A stretch of 64,000 nt of DNA from Streptomyces corallincola (GCF_019104725.1 NZ_JAHRXF010000005.1:124001-188000); one strand, 5' to 3'. Counted from the first letter of the stretch, positions 1-8,590 are shown. Notes: generated by a model not told the origin, from the sequence alone. Numbers and translations are program-made.

Positions 1-1570
1 AGGCGTCCGGCGCGAACACCACGTCCAGGCTCTCGCCCGCCTTCACGGTGACCGTCTTCGACACCTTCACGCCGTCGAACGCGGCGGTGACGGTGGCCTG
101 CTGGTCGGCGCTGTCGGCGTTGCGCACCGGGACGACCACGGTGACCTCGGCCACCGACACGTCCGGCAGCTTGGGCAGCACGGTGTCCACACGCGGGTCG
201 CCGATCACCACGTGCCCGGTCGATCTCAGCCGCACGTGGTTCCAGATCCCGGCCGCGCGGTCACGCACGGCGGGCATCCAGTCCCAGCCCGAAGAGGCCA
301 GGTACGTGGGCGAGTTGAGGTTCATCTGGTTGGCGCCCGCGTCCACCCAGGAGTCCCCGACGGGCCCCTTGTCGCCGGGGCTGCCGGGCACCGGCATCGG
401 CGTGATCCGCACCGCCAGGGCGTTGTCACCGCTCGCCGCGAGCTGCTTGGTCACATCGAAGGCGGCCCGCGCGAACGGGTACGTCAGGTCACCGACCCGG
501 GTGCCGTTCAGCCACACGTCCGCCTTGTGGTTGACGCCGTCGAACTCCAGCCAGACATGGCGTCCGGCACCGGTGCGCAGCCCGCGCGGCAGCGCGAAGT
601 CCCGCTTGTACCACCAGGAGTGGCGTGACAGCGCCTCCGGAATACGCAGGTTGTTCAGGCCCGCGACCGGGTCGGGCAGCTTGCCCTCCGTCACCAGCGA
701 GCCCAGCACCGTACCGGGCACGACCGCGGGCAGCCAGCGGCTCGTGTCGTACGACGGCTTCGACAGCGCGGCGCCCTCGGCACCGGCCCAGTCGTCCATC
801 GTCAGCCGCCAGCCCGACTCCACGGGCACGGTGCCGTCACCGGCGACCGTCAGCTTGGGCGCGGGGGTGCGGTCCACACCCCAGTCGGTCCAGCCGGTGA
901 CCGCCGGGCGGGCGGCGCCCTTGGCGCTGCCGTACACCTCGAAGCCGTTGAGGCCCAGCGGCAGCGGGCTGGACCGCTTCTGCGAGGTCATCCGTACGTA
1001 CCGCGCGCCGACCGGGCGGGTGAGCTGGACGTCCACCACACCGCCGGTGCCCGCGGTGGTGCGGTACGCGGTCGTCCAGGTCTTCTTGTCCAGCGACGTC
1101 TCGACCGTGAAGACCAGCGAGTAACTCGACTGGATCTCCTTGCCGGTGGTGCCGCTGTGCACGTTGCCCGTGGTCGGCGGGGTGTAGACCGGGTCGGAGG
1201 CGTCCGCCTCGAAGGTCAGCCTGACCCGGGTGACCTCGCAGGCGCTCTGCAGGTCCACGGATATCCACTGCGGGTCGCCGTCCTCGGCACGCCAGCCGCT
1301 GCCCCGCACACCGGCGGAGGTCAGGCGGTCCACGACGAACGAGCCGGGGGTGGCGGCGTAGGCGGTCGAGGAGACCGACACCGGTCGGTACAGGGCCAGT
1401 TCGCCGGGGGTGGCGGACGGGCCGGTGGTGCTGGTGGAGCCGGTGGGGGCGGCTGCGGCGGTCGCCGCGGGCAGCACGGTGTTCAGGCCGAAACCGGCCA
1501 GCAGCGTGGTGCCCGTGGTGACGACGGTCCGGCGCGACGGGTGGCGCGGCGGACCCGACTTCTCTGTCAT
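1..1570 (-). CDS. Secreted GH2-family glycosidase with discoidin domain (partial)
   Basis: Only the first 523 codons lie in the window; the gene runs off the left edge. Start ATG at 1570. The N-terminus has a Tat-like SRRTVVT motif (residues 12-18) and a hydrophobic stretch ending in an Ala-rich region, so export is likely. Residues about 45-205 look like an F5/8-type C (discoidin) carbohydrate-binding module. From about residue 215 comes a GH2 N-terminal sugar-binding domain (W-L-P-A-V-V-P-G-T-V, then WWYKRDF and KADVWLNG), closest in my memory to exo-beta-D-glucosaminidases and beta-mannosidases. An Ig-like beta-sandwich begins before the edge. The catalytic TIM barrel with both acid residues is outside the window, so the substrate cannot be decided. 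A LacI-type palindrome lies 70 nt upstream. Confidence 0.88.
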   Translation of the reverse strand, partial: MTEKSGPPRHPSRRTVVTTGTTLLAGFGLNTVLPAATAAAAPTGSTSTTGPSATPGELALYRPVSVSSTAYAATPGSFVVDRLTSAGVRGSGWRAEDGDPQWISVDLQSACEVTRVRLTFEADASDPVYTPPTTGNVHSGTTGKEIQSSYSLVFTVETSLDKKTWTTAYRTTAGTGGVVDVQLTRPVGARYVRMTSQKRSSPLPLGLNGFEVYGSAKGAARPAVTGWTDWGVDRTPAPKLTVAGDGTVPVESGWRLTMDDWAGAEGAALSKPSYDTSRWLPAVVPGTVLGSLVTEGKLPDPVAGLNNLRIPEALSRHSWWYKRDFALPRGLRTGAGRHVWLEFDGVNHKADVWLNGTRVGDLTYPFARAAFDVTKQLAASGDNALAVRITPMPVPGSPGDKGPVGDSWVDAGANQMNLNSPTYLASSGWDWMPAVRDRAAGIWNHVRLRSTGHVVIGDPRVDTVLPKLPDVSVAEVTVVVPVRNADSADQQATVTAAFDGVKVSKTVTVKAGESLDVVFAPDA

Positions 1571-1988
1571 GTGTGTGACGTCCCATCAAACAGCGGCGCA
1601 AGCCGAGCCGGCTCCGGGCGTCCCGTGCCCCGGCCGAAATGACAACGTTGCCAAAGGCTGTGGTGTACGACGCCGCATGTCAACCCCTCTGGGGGTGATC
1701 GTCCTGGTGCGCTCGGTGTCCGAAACCCGCCGCCCGGTACGGCGTTCGGGCCGCCCTCCGGCCGGGCGTGGCATTGGCGAACGCGGGAAGGGGGCGGGGG
1801 CCGGTCCGACCGCTTTGGCCGACTCGGGTGTCCTGCGCGGGAATCGGCGGTGATGCGCGGGGTTGGGTACGGCGCCCGCGCGTCGGATTCCTGTCATGCC
1901 GATTTCCGCCAGCGGCAGGCGTCGCGGCGGGACCCGGCGGCCGTGAAGAGTGTGCCCACCGCGAACTCACGACCTCTGTAGGGACGTT
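1571..1988. other. Divergent promoter region between GH2 gene and metallopeptidase
   Basis: This 418-base gap separates the minus-strand GH2 gene from the plus-strand metallopeptidase. It holds a LacI-like palindrome at 1640-1653. I see no convincing reading frame; short frames across it have arginine/proline-rich translations typical of non-coding GC-rich DNA. Confidence 0.6.
1640..1653. promoter_or_regulatory. LacI-type operator candidate TGACAACGTTGCCA
   Basis: A 14-bp near-palindrome centred on AACGTT, with 12 of 14 positions symmetric. The ACGT-centred form with TGACAA arms resembles operators of LacI-family sugar regulators in actinobacteria. It sits 70-83 nt upstream of the GH2 start, where a repressor of a glycosidase gene would bind. 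No LacI gene is adjacent inside the window; one could lie to the left. Confidence 0.5.
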
Positions 1989-3131
1989 ATGAAGAGATCC
2001 GTAAGACTCCGTACCGCGGCCGTTTCCCTGGCGATGACCGCGGGACTGCTGGCCCTGCCCGTCCAGGCGCACGCCGCGGCCTCGGACGGACTCACCCGCG
2101 CGCAGGCCCAGACCCTCATCGACGAGTTCGAGGCCCGGCCGGTGCCGCCGACCTCACCGGCCGCGCGGTTGCAGAAGCGACTGGCCGAGGACGGCGACCC
2201 CGCCGACGTGATCGACCCCGCGGACTACCGCTGCGACACCAACACCCCGGTACGGAACTGGCTGGCCGACTCCCGCGCCGACTGGACCGCGTCCGACCAG
2301 AGCGCCGGTGACCTCTTCCTCCAGGTCGTGCTGCTCGACAGCGTGCTGTTCCCGGACGCCCACAGCAAGGACTTCGGCCCGCACGGCGAGTTCACCAAGG
2401 CGGTCAACAAGAGCTTCACCGGCCTCGGCAGGTTCTGGGACATCGACCCGTCCCGCATATCCGTCGTGGCCATGCACTCCGACGTGCTGCGGGACCCGGC
2501 CGGTATCGCGCGGGTCTTCGAGGAGGCGTTCGGCGTCGAGGAGAGCGCCGCCCTCCAGTTCGGCGAGGCCCTCGCCACCATCGCCGACCAGGACAAGTTC
2601 GACCACGGCGACCACCCGTACTTCACGTTCAACGCCTTCGCCATCAACGGGCTCGACCTCGGCGACGGCCGCAGCATCCCGCCGGAGATCATCATGGGCG
2701 ACGGCGTGCTCCAGGGCTTCAAGGCCGTCGGTCTCGACGACGTCGCCCCCGCCTCGATCGTCGCCCATGAGTACGGACACCATGTCCAGTACCAGCGCGA
2801 CCTGTTCGACTCCCCGCTCACCGGCCCCGAGGCCAGCCGCCGCACCGAGCTGATGGCCGACTCCTTCGCCGGTTACTACCTCACCCACGTCCGGGGCGCC
2901 CACCTCGGCTGGAACCGGGTGCGCGACTTCCAGAAGGTCTTCTTCCAGCTCGGTGACTGCTCCTTCGCCGCCGCCTCCCACCACGGCACCCCGGAACAGC
3001 GCCTGCACGCGGCCCAGTACGGATTCACCCTCGCGGAACTCGCCTTCCCGCGCGGCCAGGTGATGCCGACGACGAAGTTCGCGGCGAAGTTCGAGCGGGT
3101 GCTGCCGCTGCTGGTGGCGCCGAACGCGTGA
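1989..3131 (+). CDS. Secreted neutral zinc metallopeptidase-like protein
   Basis: 380 aa from ATG 1989 (an in-frame upstream ATG at 1950 would precede the signal peptide and is less likely). Residues 1-25 form a Sec signal peptide: MKRSVRLR, a hydrophobic core, and an AHA-AA cleavage region. The zinc site HEYGH is at residues 260-264, and a downstream ELMAD motif starting at residue 287 supplies the likely third ligand. The combination HExxH plus E-L-x-A-D is that of the putative neutral zinc metallopeptidase family (COG2321-like). It should act as an extracellular endopeptidase. It is monocistronic and is closed off by a strong shared hairpin at 3159-3191. Confidence 0.82.
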   Translation: MKRSVRLRTAAVSLAMTAGLLALPVQAHAAASDGLTRAQAQTLIDEFEARPVPPTSPAARLQKRLAEDGDPADVIDPADYRCDTNTPVRNWLADSRADWTASDQSAGDLFLQVVLLDSVLFPDAHSKDFGPHGEFTKAVNKSFTGLGRFWDIDPSRISVVAMHSDVLRDPAGIARVFEEAFGVEESAALQFGEALATIADQDKFDHGDHPYFTFNAFAINGLDLGDGRSIPPEIIMGDGVLQGFKAVGLDDVAPASIVAHEYGHHVQYQRDLFDSPLTGPEASRRTELMADSFAGYYLTHVRGAHLGWNRVRDFQKVFFQLGDCSFAAASHHGTPEQRLHAAQYGFTLAELAFPRGQVMPTTKFAAKFERVLPLLVAPNA

Positions 3132-3158
3132 GGGACCGTACGGCCCCGGACACCGAAG

Positions 3159-3191
3159 GGGGTGGCGTGCGCCGACGGCGCACGCCACCCC
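3159..3191. terminator. Bidirectional terminator, 15-bp perfect stem
   Basis: Arms 3159-3173 and 3177-3191 are perfectly complementary around a 3-nt loop. It lies between the convergent metallopeptidase (ends 3131) and alpha/beta hydrolase (ends 3209), so it can serve both transcripts. There is no T tract, as usual in Streptomyces. Confidence 0.85.
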
Positions 3192-3208
3192 TGGTGCGAT
3201 CCGGCGCG

Positions 3209-4069
3209 CTACTTCACGGAGTTGGCGGCCTGCGTGATGGTCTTGGTCACGGCGGCCGGGTCGGAGACCAGGGTGAGGTGCGAACCGCCCTTGTAGTCGG
3301 TGACCTTGGAGCCGGCCCGCTTGGCCATCATGTGCTCGGACTCGGGCGTGATGATCTGGTCGCCGCTGCTGATGAAGTACCAGGACGGGATCGTCTTCCA
3401 CGCCTCGTACTTCGAAGGCGTGTTGAAGGCGACGGTGGTCGCGGCCCGCTGCGTGGCCCAGAGGTTGACCGCCTGGTCACGGGGGACGCTGGAGGCGAAC
3501 TTGTCCAGGAACACGTTCTCCTTGAGGTAGAGGTTGGACGCGTTGGCCGGGGCGCCGGGGTACGACACCATGTCGTACAGCGCGGAGGGCGAGCCCGAGA
3601 GGGCGGAGGTCTTGCCGCTGAGCTGGCCGGTGGTCTCGCCGACGGCCGGGGCGGCGGCATCGACGTACACGAGCGCCTTGACGTTGCTGACGCCGTTCGC
3701 CGCGTTGGTGATCACGGAGCCGCCGTAGGAGTGCCCCACGAGGACGATCGGGCCCTTGATGCTCTTGAGGAAGCCCTGGACGGTCTGCGCGTCGGTGGTC
3801 AGGTTCAGGAGCGGGTTGGCTATCGACCGCACCGGGTATCCGGCGGCCCGCAGCAGCTTGACCTCACCGTCCCAGCTCGACGTGCCCGCCCACGCGCCGT
3901 GCACGAGGACCACCGTCGGCTTGGGCTTACCCGACGGCGACGGCGCGTGCGGATGCCCGGCGGTGACCGCGCCGCTCTGTGCGCCGGTCGCCACGAGCGC
4001 GGTGACTGCGATCGTGGTCACCGCCAGAGTGGCCGGGACCGTCCGCCGACGAGCACTGAAGATCTTCAT
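3209..4069 (-). CDS. Secreted alpha/beta-fold hydrolase
   Basis: 286 aa. ATG 4069 is chosen because GGAGG lies about 6 nt upstream; a longer frame reaches 4195 but its extra 42 residues precede the signal sequence. Residues 1-36 are a signal peptide (KIFSARRR, hydrophobic core). HGAW at 57-60 is the oxyanion-hole motif and GHSYGG at 112-117 holds nucleophile Ser114. The acid is probably the Asp in SGDQIITPESEH, and the His lies in GGSHLTLVSDP near the C-terminus. The family is the HGAW-type alpha/beta hydrolases, often esterases; the substrate is unknown. A second, cytoplasmic relative lies at 13422-14108. Confidence 0.85.
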   Translation of the reverse strand: MKIFSARRRTVPATLAVTTIAVTALVATGAQSGAVTAGHPHAPSPSGKPKPTVVLVHGAWAGTSSWDGEVKLLRAAGYPVRSIANPLLNLTTDAQTVQGFLKSIKGPIVLVGHSYGGSVITNAANGVSNVKALVYVDAAAPAVGETTGQLSGKTSALSGSPSALYDMVSYPGAPANASNLYLKENVFLDKFASSVPRDQAVNLWATQRAATTVAFNTPSKYEAWKTIPSWYFISSGDQIITPESEHMMAKRAGSKVTDYKGGSHLTLVSDPAAVTKTITQAANSVK

Positions 4070-4742
4070 GAGGAGCCTCCTGGCTGGAACACACCTGTAG
4101 GGGTCATTTCCGGACGTAGCTCTTATGCACGCTGCATCACCGTGTATGCCCCCAATCCAACACAGAACGCTAATCCACCATTCCCGGCTCGGCATTTCGG
4201 CAAGAAGTGATCGAAGGCCGGGCAGCCGGGGTAAGTGGATGGGTTCGGGGGAGTGTTGGGAGCCCGGAAACCCCCTGGACGCCTTCTCCCACCGGCCTTT
4301 CGCACGGCGCCTTGTGCGATTCTCCAGACCGCCGCGCCGGGCGGGTCATTTCCTGTAAGTCGGGACAGCTCCGCATGGTTCCGGAGCGGAACCGTTCCGG
4401 CGTCGCACGCGGAGATCACCAAGCGTCACGCAGGAGTTGCGGGCCACGGGTCCGGAGGGTAGGGCTCGGGCGCCGGGTGCCTGCCGTGGCACGCACCACC
4501 ACGCCGGACCACTGAACACGCCCACCAAGGACCGCCCCCGCGACGGAACATGACGGTGCGTCGGATACGGGGAGCGTGCGCCGCGCACGGGCACCGGTAT
4601 CGCTGCGGGCGGCCGCCGAAGCGCGCGGCGATGTACCGCCGGTCCTGGTTGTCGCCCTCGGCCGCTTTCCGTGTCCCCGGAGACGGGTAATACATCCGAA
4701 CAGTTGTAAACAAGTGCGCCAGAGCTGCCGCGCCCTCCTGGA

Positions 4743-4758
4743 AACCATCCGGTTGGTT
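4743..4758. promoter_or_regulatory. AACCATCCGGTTGGTT near-palindrome, operator candidate
   Basis: A 16-bp near-palindrome (14 of 16 positions symmetric). Closely similar sequences occur twice about 28.5 kb away, ahead of the SDR gene at 33197 (33298-33308 and 33340-33353). The size and form fit a TetR-type repressor site. No gene with a clear start lies immediately downstream here. Confidence 0.4.
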
Positions 4759-4803
4759 GCATGGGAATGCTTCCTTCACCGCTCGTACGCTGCTCAACGC
4801 ACC

Positions 4804-4830
4804 CGCCGACGCCGACGCCGACGCCGACGC
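4804..4830. repeat. GCCGAC hexamer tandem repeat
   Basis: About four and a half perfect copies of the hexamer in a region without a confirmed gene. If translated it would give Ala-Asp or Pro-Thr dipeptides depending on frame. Confidence 0.7.
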
Positions 4831-4969
4831 TGAGGAAGGCGGCTGCCCGCCAACTGGGACGGCTGGCCGGGCGCCGCTGTCCGTCTGGTGGACGTGCTGT
4901 GGGGAGTCGCACTCGGCGCGCTCCGCGGGAAGTAGCCGCGGCGAGCCGAACGGCAGAACCCGCGCCGAG

Positions 4970-4997
4970 ACGCCCCGCACCATTCGATGCGGGGCGT
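4970..4997 (-). terminator. Terminator of the ABC exporter unit
   Basis: Perfect 10-bp inverted repeat (4970-4979 with 4988-4997) around an 8-nt loop, about 50 nt beyond the stop of the minus-strand permease gene. Confidence 0.7.
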
Positions 4998-5049
4998 GAC
5001 TCCGGCCGGGGCACGGCATGTTGGGGTCGGGCGGGGCGGAACCGGTGGC

Positions 5050-5850
5050 TCAGCGCTTCGTCGTCGTGTGGAACAGCGACCGTGCCCACACGTACCCCAC
5101 CACCCCGATCCCCGCGCACCACGCGAGGGAGATCCACCAGGCGCTGCCGACCGGGGAGCCCGTCAGCAGGCCGCGCAGGGTCTCGGTCATGGGGGTGAAG
5201 GGCTGGTGCCGGGCGAACCAGCGGAGGCCGGAGGGCATCGTGGAGGTGGGGACGAAGGTGGAGCCGAGGAAGGGGAGGAACTGGATGAGGAGGGGCTTGT
5301 TGGAGGCGGACTCGACCGTCCGGGAGATCAGACCGAGCGCCGCCGACAGCCAGGCCACCGCGAAGGCGATGGCCGCGAGCAGCCCCGCCGCCGCCAGCCA
5401 CTCCAGCGGCCCCGCGCCGGACCGGAAGCCGAGGGCCAGCGCGACCCCGACCACCAGGAGGAGGCCCGCCAGTGTCTGTACGACGCTCCCGACGACATGC
5501 CCCGTCAGGAACGACGACCGGCTGATGTTCATCGTGCGGAAGCGGTTCACGACCCCCTCCGTCATGTCGGAGCACACCGCGATCGACGTGGACATCGCCC
5601 CGGCCGCGACCCCCATCACGATCACTCCGGGCGTCAGGTACTCCAGGTACCCCGCACGCCCCCCGTCCTGCCCCGAGCCCGCGCCGACCCCCGCCCCCAG
5701 CGCACCGCCGAACGCGTACACGAACAGCAGCAGCATCAGGATCGGCAGCAGCGCGGGCCCCAGGGACACGCTCGGGTACCGGACCGCGTGCCGCAGATTG
5801 CGCCGCAGCATCGTCATCGAGTCGTGCACGGTGTAACCGAGAGTGCTCAT
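5050..5850 (-). CDS. ABC-2 type transporter permease, DrrB-like
   Basis: 266 aa from ATG 5850. The start overlaps the stop of the upstream ATPase gene (ATGA), so the two are translationally coupled. The protein begins with a cytoplasmic segment (STLGYTVHDSMTMLRRNLRHAVR), followed by about six hydrophobic segments. One includes the GVIVMGVAAGAMSTSIAVCSDMT region typical of daunorubicin-resistance DrrB permeases, and another carries the family-like P-F-L-G-S-T-F-V-P motif. It should form the membrane channel of an exporter with the ATPase next door. The exported compound is unknown; antibiotic self-resistance or lipid export are family possibilities. Confidence 0.9.
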   Translation of the reverse strand: MSTLGYTVHDSMTMLRRNLRHAVRYPSVSLGPALLPILMLLLFVYAFGGALGAGVGAGSGQDGGRAGYLEYLTPGVIVMGVAAGAMSTSIAVCSDMTEGVVNRFRTMNISRSSFLTGHVVGSVVQTLAGLLLVVGVALALGFRSGAGPLEWLAAAGLLAAIAFAVAWLSAALGLISRTVESASNKPLLIQFLPFLGSTFVPTSTMPSGLRWFARHQPFTPMTETLRGLLTGSPVGSAWWISLAWCAGIGVVGYVWARSLFHTTTKR

Positions 5851-6860
5851 CGCTGGTTCTCCTCTGCCGGGTGAAGTGCGGTGTCCGCGCCCCGGCCGGT
5901 CAGGGCCAGGAACACGTCGTCCAGGTCGGGCGTGTGCACGGAGAAGCCGGTGGCCCGCACCCCGGCCGTGTCGAGCCGGGCGAGCAGGGCGCGCAGCGCG
6001 TCCAGGCCGCCGTCGCCCGCGACCCGCAGCGCCAGGTTCTCGTCGTCCCGCGCCGCCCCGGCGAACACCTCCGCCGCCCGCTCGTACGCCGCCGGGTCGT
6101 CGAACCGCAGCCGTACGTGGGCGCCGGGGATGCGCGCCTTCAACTCCTCGGCGGTGCCCTCCGCGACGATCCGGCCGCCGTCGAGCACGGCGATCCGGTC
6201 GGCCAACTGGTCGGCCTCCTCCAGGTATTGAGTGGTGAGGAAGACCGTCGTACCGCCCGCGACCAGCGAACGCACCGTCTCCCACATCGTGCGGCGGCTG
6301 CGCGGGTCCAGCCCGGTCGTCGGCTCGTCCAGGAAGATCACCTCCGGCCGCCCGACCAGCGTCATCGCCAGGTCGAGCCGCCGCCGCATCCCCCCGGAGA
6401 AGGTCGCCGCCCGCTGCCCGGCCACGTCCGCGATCTCGAACCGCTCCAGCAACTCCCTTGTGCGGGAACGCCCTTCCCGCTTGCCGAGGCGCAGCAGGTC
6501 GGCCATCAGGAGCAGGTTCTCCTCGGCGGTGAGCAGGTTGTCCAGCGCCGCGAACTGGCCGGTGACACCGATCGCGGCCCGTACCCCGTCCGGCGCGGTG
6601 TCCACGTCGTGGCCCGCGACCGACGCCCGCCCGCCGTCGGCGGCGACGAGCGTGGACAGGATGTGCACGGTCGTGGTCTTCCCGGCGCCGTTCGGACCGA
6701 GCAGCGCGAACACGGTCCCGGCCGGGATGTGCAGGTCGATACCGTCCAGCACGGTCTTGTCGCCGTACGACTTGCGCAGTCCGGTGACGGTGACGGCGGC
6801 GGGCGGACGGGGGCCGCCACCACCGCCCTGACGCGGCATGGGCATGACAGAAGAAGGCAT
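5847..6860 (-). CDS. ABC transporter ATP-binding protein, DrrA-like
   Basis: 337 aa. ATG 6860 is favoured by a GGGAG sequence 6 nt upstream; ATG 6878 is an in-frame alternative. After a Gly/Pro-rich N-terminal tail, Walker A is GPNGAGKTT (residues 55-63). The signature FSGGMRRRLDLA and Walker B VIFLDEPTTGLDP follow, then a C-terminal extension ending in VHTPDLDDVFLALTG, which is characteristic of the DrrA/daunorubicin-resistance subfamily. It powers the DrrB-like permease encoded immediately downstream with a 4-nt overlap. It is probably cotranscribed with the DUF4097 gene across a 207-nt gap that carries the repeats at 6941-7053. Confidence 0.92.
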   Translation of the reverse strand: MPSSVMPMPRQGGGGGPRPPAAVTVTGLRKSYGDKTVLDGIDLHIPAGTVFALLGPNGAGKTTTVHILSTLVAADGGRASVAGHDVDTAPDGVRAAIGVTGQFAALDNLLTAEENLLLMADLLRLGKREGRSRTRELLERFEIADVAGQRAATFSGGMRRRLDLAMTLVGRPEVIFLDEPTTGLDPRSRRTMWETVRSLVAGGTTVFLTTQYLEEADQLADRIAVLDGGRIVAEGTAEELKARIPGAHVRLRFDDPAAYERAAEVFAGAARDDENLALRVAGDGGLDALRALLARLDTAGVRATGFSVHTPDLDDVFLALTGRGADTALHPAEENQR

Positions 6861-6940
6861 GGCGTTCTCCCGATCCATGAGAGGGGTGAGGTGAAGTGAT
6901 TTGCTCTTGACGGTGGTTGGGGTGGGGGAGGGGCCTGCCC

Positions 6941-7053
6941 GGAGGCGGTGCCACGGCTCGGCCGTCGCCATCTGCCCGTAGGCGGCACTACGGCTCGGCC
7001 GTGAACCCCCGGCGCGGAGGCGTTGCCACGGCTCGGCCGTGAACCCCTGCCCG
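6941..7053. repeat. Three tandem 37-38 bp repeats, each with a hairpin
   Basis: Three imperfect copies start near 6941, 6978 and 7016. Each contains the identical 13-mer ACGGCTCGGCCGT (6953-6965, 6990-7002, 7028-7040), itself an inverted repeat with ACGGC/GCCGT arms. The array fills most of the gap between the DUF4097 gene and the ABC ATPase gene. Confidence 0.85.
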
Positions 7054-7067
7054 AGACGCGGTACGTC

Positions 7068-7910
7068 TCAGCCGCGAGCGCGCCGTACGTCGATGTTGCC
7101 CCAGCTGGTGCGCGCGTGTACCCGCACGCTGCCCTCGCTCTGTTCCGGCGCCCCCGACGCGGTGAGCGTGTTGCGCACCTGCCCGCGCGTCGAGCTGACG
7201 TCCAGCCAGGCGGCGACCCCCTCGCGGACGCCGACCTCGATGGAACCGTTGGAGGTCTTCAACTCCACCGTGCCGGAGACGACTTCGGTGACCCGGAGGT
7301 GCCCGTGGGTCGTGGTGCCGAGCACCGACGACTCGGCGCGCGCCACGTCGATGCCGCCGTTGGCCCCGCTCACCCGCAGCTCACCCGTCACCGCGCCGAC
7401 GGACGTGCTGCCGTGGGAGTTCTTCAGCACGGCCGGGCCGTCCACCGTACCGACGCGGATGTTGCCCGTGCTGGAGGTGATCTCGGCCGCGCCCTCGACC
7501 CGCTCGACGCTCACCGAGCCGTGGGAGACGGTCAGTTGGAGCGGTCCGGTCGTCTCGAAGCGCATGTCGCCGGACGTCGTCTTCCCCCGCACCTCACCGA
7601 GCGGCCCCTCGCCGACCACTTGGGCCCACGAGCCGCTCACCTCGACGGCCGACCCGGCGGGCAGGTCCACCGTGACGTCCACGGTGCCGGTCCGGCCGAA
7701 CAGCCCGGCCTTGGGCGTCCGCACGGTCAGGACGCCGTTCGTGTACGACACCTCGGTCTGGTCGGCGGCCCGTACGTCCTGGTCGCGCTTCGGGTCGCGC
7801 GGCAGCGCCGTCACGACGGTGTCGGCGCGGTCGGCCGCCGCGAAGCGGATGGAACCGGCGTACACCTGGGCGTTGACCGAGACCGGTCCGGGGGTGGTGA
7901 AAGCAGGCAT
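7068..7910 (-). CDS. DUF4097-family beta-strand repeat protein
   Basis: 280 aa from ATG 7910, with GAGGA about 9 nt upstream. There is no signal peptide. The whole protein is a run of short beta-strand repeats with alternating G-D-L/V-R-V and T-T-S-G-D/S-T-G-N-I-R-V motifs, as in DUF4097 (putative adhesin-like) proteins, which adopt a right-handed beta-solenoid. Function in the family is undefined. In Streptomyces such genes commonly sit with small DNA-binding proteins and ABC exporters, and here a ribbon-helix-helix gene is 124 nt upstream on the same strand. I infer a link to exporter regulation or envelope stress, without direct evidence. Confidence 0.85.
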   Translation of the reverse strand: MPAFTTPGPVSVNAQVYAGSIRFAAADRADTVVTALPRDPKRDQDVRAADQTEVSYTNGVLTVRTPKAGLFGRTGTVDVTVDLPAGSAVEVSGSWAQVVGEGPLGEVRGKTTSGDMRFETTGPLQLTVSHGSVSVERVEGAAEITSSTGNIRVGTVDGPAVLKNSHGSTSVGAVTGELRVSGANGGIDVARAESSVLGTTTHGHLRVTEVVSGTVELKTSNGSIEVGVREGVAAWLDVSSTRGQVRNTLTASGAPEQSEGSVRVHARTSWGNIDVRRARG

Positions 7911-8034
7911 GGCTGTACCGTCCTCTTGACTCGTGGGTACGTTCCCGCAGGTGGGACGTGGTGTGGATGAACTGGTACGCGTACGGGGGCGGGGCGGACG
8001 AGATGTCGGTACGTCCAACCCCGGCGGACCGGCG

Positions 8035-8580
8035 CTAGCGCACCCAGCCCGTGAAGCTCTGGCCGACCGTCTGGGTGCGTTCCGGGGTGCGCGGGCGGCC
8101 TCCGCCGTCCACCGCCGCCGAGACGGCCCGCACCAGCCAGGCGTTGACCGACAGCCCCTCGCGGCCCGCCGCCTCCTCGGCGCGCGCCTTCAGGTGGGCC
8201 GGGAGCCGCAGGTTCACGCGGGCGGTCCCGCCCTCGTCGCCCTCGGCGGTCACCGGCGCGGCCGGTGCCTCGCCGGGTGCGACGCCCGGCGCCACGGCCG
8301 GTGCCTCAGCCGATGCCTCAGTGGTGCCACCCTCCACGGGGGGCGGTGTCACCACGAAGTCCGGGTCGAGACCCCGAAGCCGTACATCGACCGAACCCGG
8401 CGCGAGATCACGGGTGATCTCGTCCATCGCGGCGGAGAGCACGTTGAGCATGGTCAGCCGAGTCGCCGACTCCAGCGGAGCGGTGAGCCGCTCCGCCAAC
8501 TCGCGTGCCTCCACGCCACCGGCCTCGGCGGCCACCGCCAACTCGCGGCGAAGGTTCTCGACATACGGGGTGAGGTCCAT
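8035..8580 (-). CDS. Ribbon-helix-helix DNA-binding protein (HicB/Arc-like)
   Basis: 181 aa from ATG 8580 (in-frame ATG 8610 lies within the operator array and is less likely). The N-terminal ~75 residues are helical (YVENLRRELAVAAEAGG, then ERLTAPLESATRLTMLNVLSAAMDEI). The middle is an Ala/Pro/Glu linker. The C-terminal domain, about residues 120-160, has the ribbon ARVNLRLPAHLKARAEEAA and helix VNAWLVRAVSAAV of an RHH fold. It probably dimerises and binds the octamer repeats immediately upstream (8591-8643), regulating itself and the DUF4097 and DrrAB-like genes downstream. Databases often call such proteins HicB-type antitoxins, but no HicA toxin is present here. Confidence 0.82.
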   Translation of the reverse strand: MDLTPYVENLRRELAVAAEAGGVEARELAERLTAPLESATRLTMLNVLSAAMDEITRDLAPGSVDVRLRGLDPDFVVTPPPVEGGTTEASAEAPAVAPGVAPGEAPAAPVTAEGDEGGTARVNLRLPAHLKARAEEAAGREGLSVNAWLVRAVSAAVDGGGRPRTPERTQTVGQSFTGWVR

Positions 8581-8590
8581 GCCGTCATAG

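Larger units (their letters stand above)
4070..5049. other. Long gap without a convincing gene
   Basis: About 980 bases between the secreted hydrolase and the ABC permease. Open frames exist on both strands, but none has a recognisable domain, and their translations are arginine/proline-rich shadows. The stretch at 4125-4210 is unusually AT-rich for this window. At 4690-4760 there is a promoter-like zone with an operator-like motif (4743-4758). A GCCGAC hexamer array (4804-4830) and a terminator hairpin (4970-4997) follow. It may be the remains of a lost gene or an untranslated RNA region. Confidence 0.5.

Noticed and set aside
837..1601. 254-codon minus-strand open frame
   Set aside because: A different frame within the GH2 gene. 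The real frame is open through the left edge from ATG 1570 and shows discoidin and GH2 motifs.
4416..5019. Minus-strand frames of 110 and 197 codons in the 4.1-5.0 kb gap
   Set aside because: No ribosome site, domain or normal amino-acid composition; they mirror the GC pattern and overlap each other in different frames.
8035..8580. Toxin-antitoxin module
   Set aside because: The RHH protein resembles HicB-type antitoxins, but no HicA-like or other small toxin gene is adjacent; the neighbours are DUF4097 and an ABC exporter.
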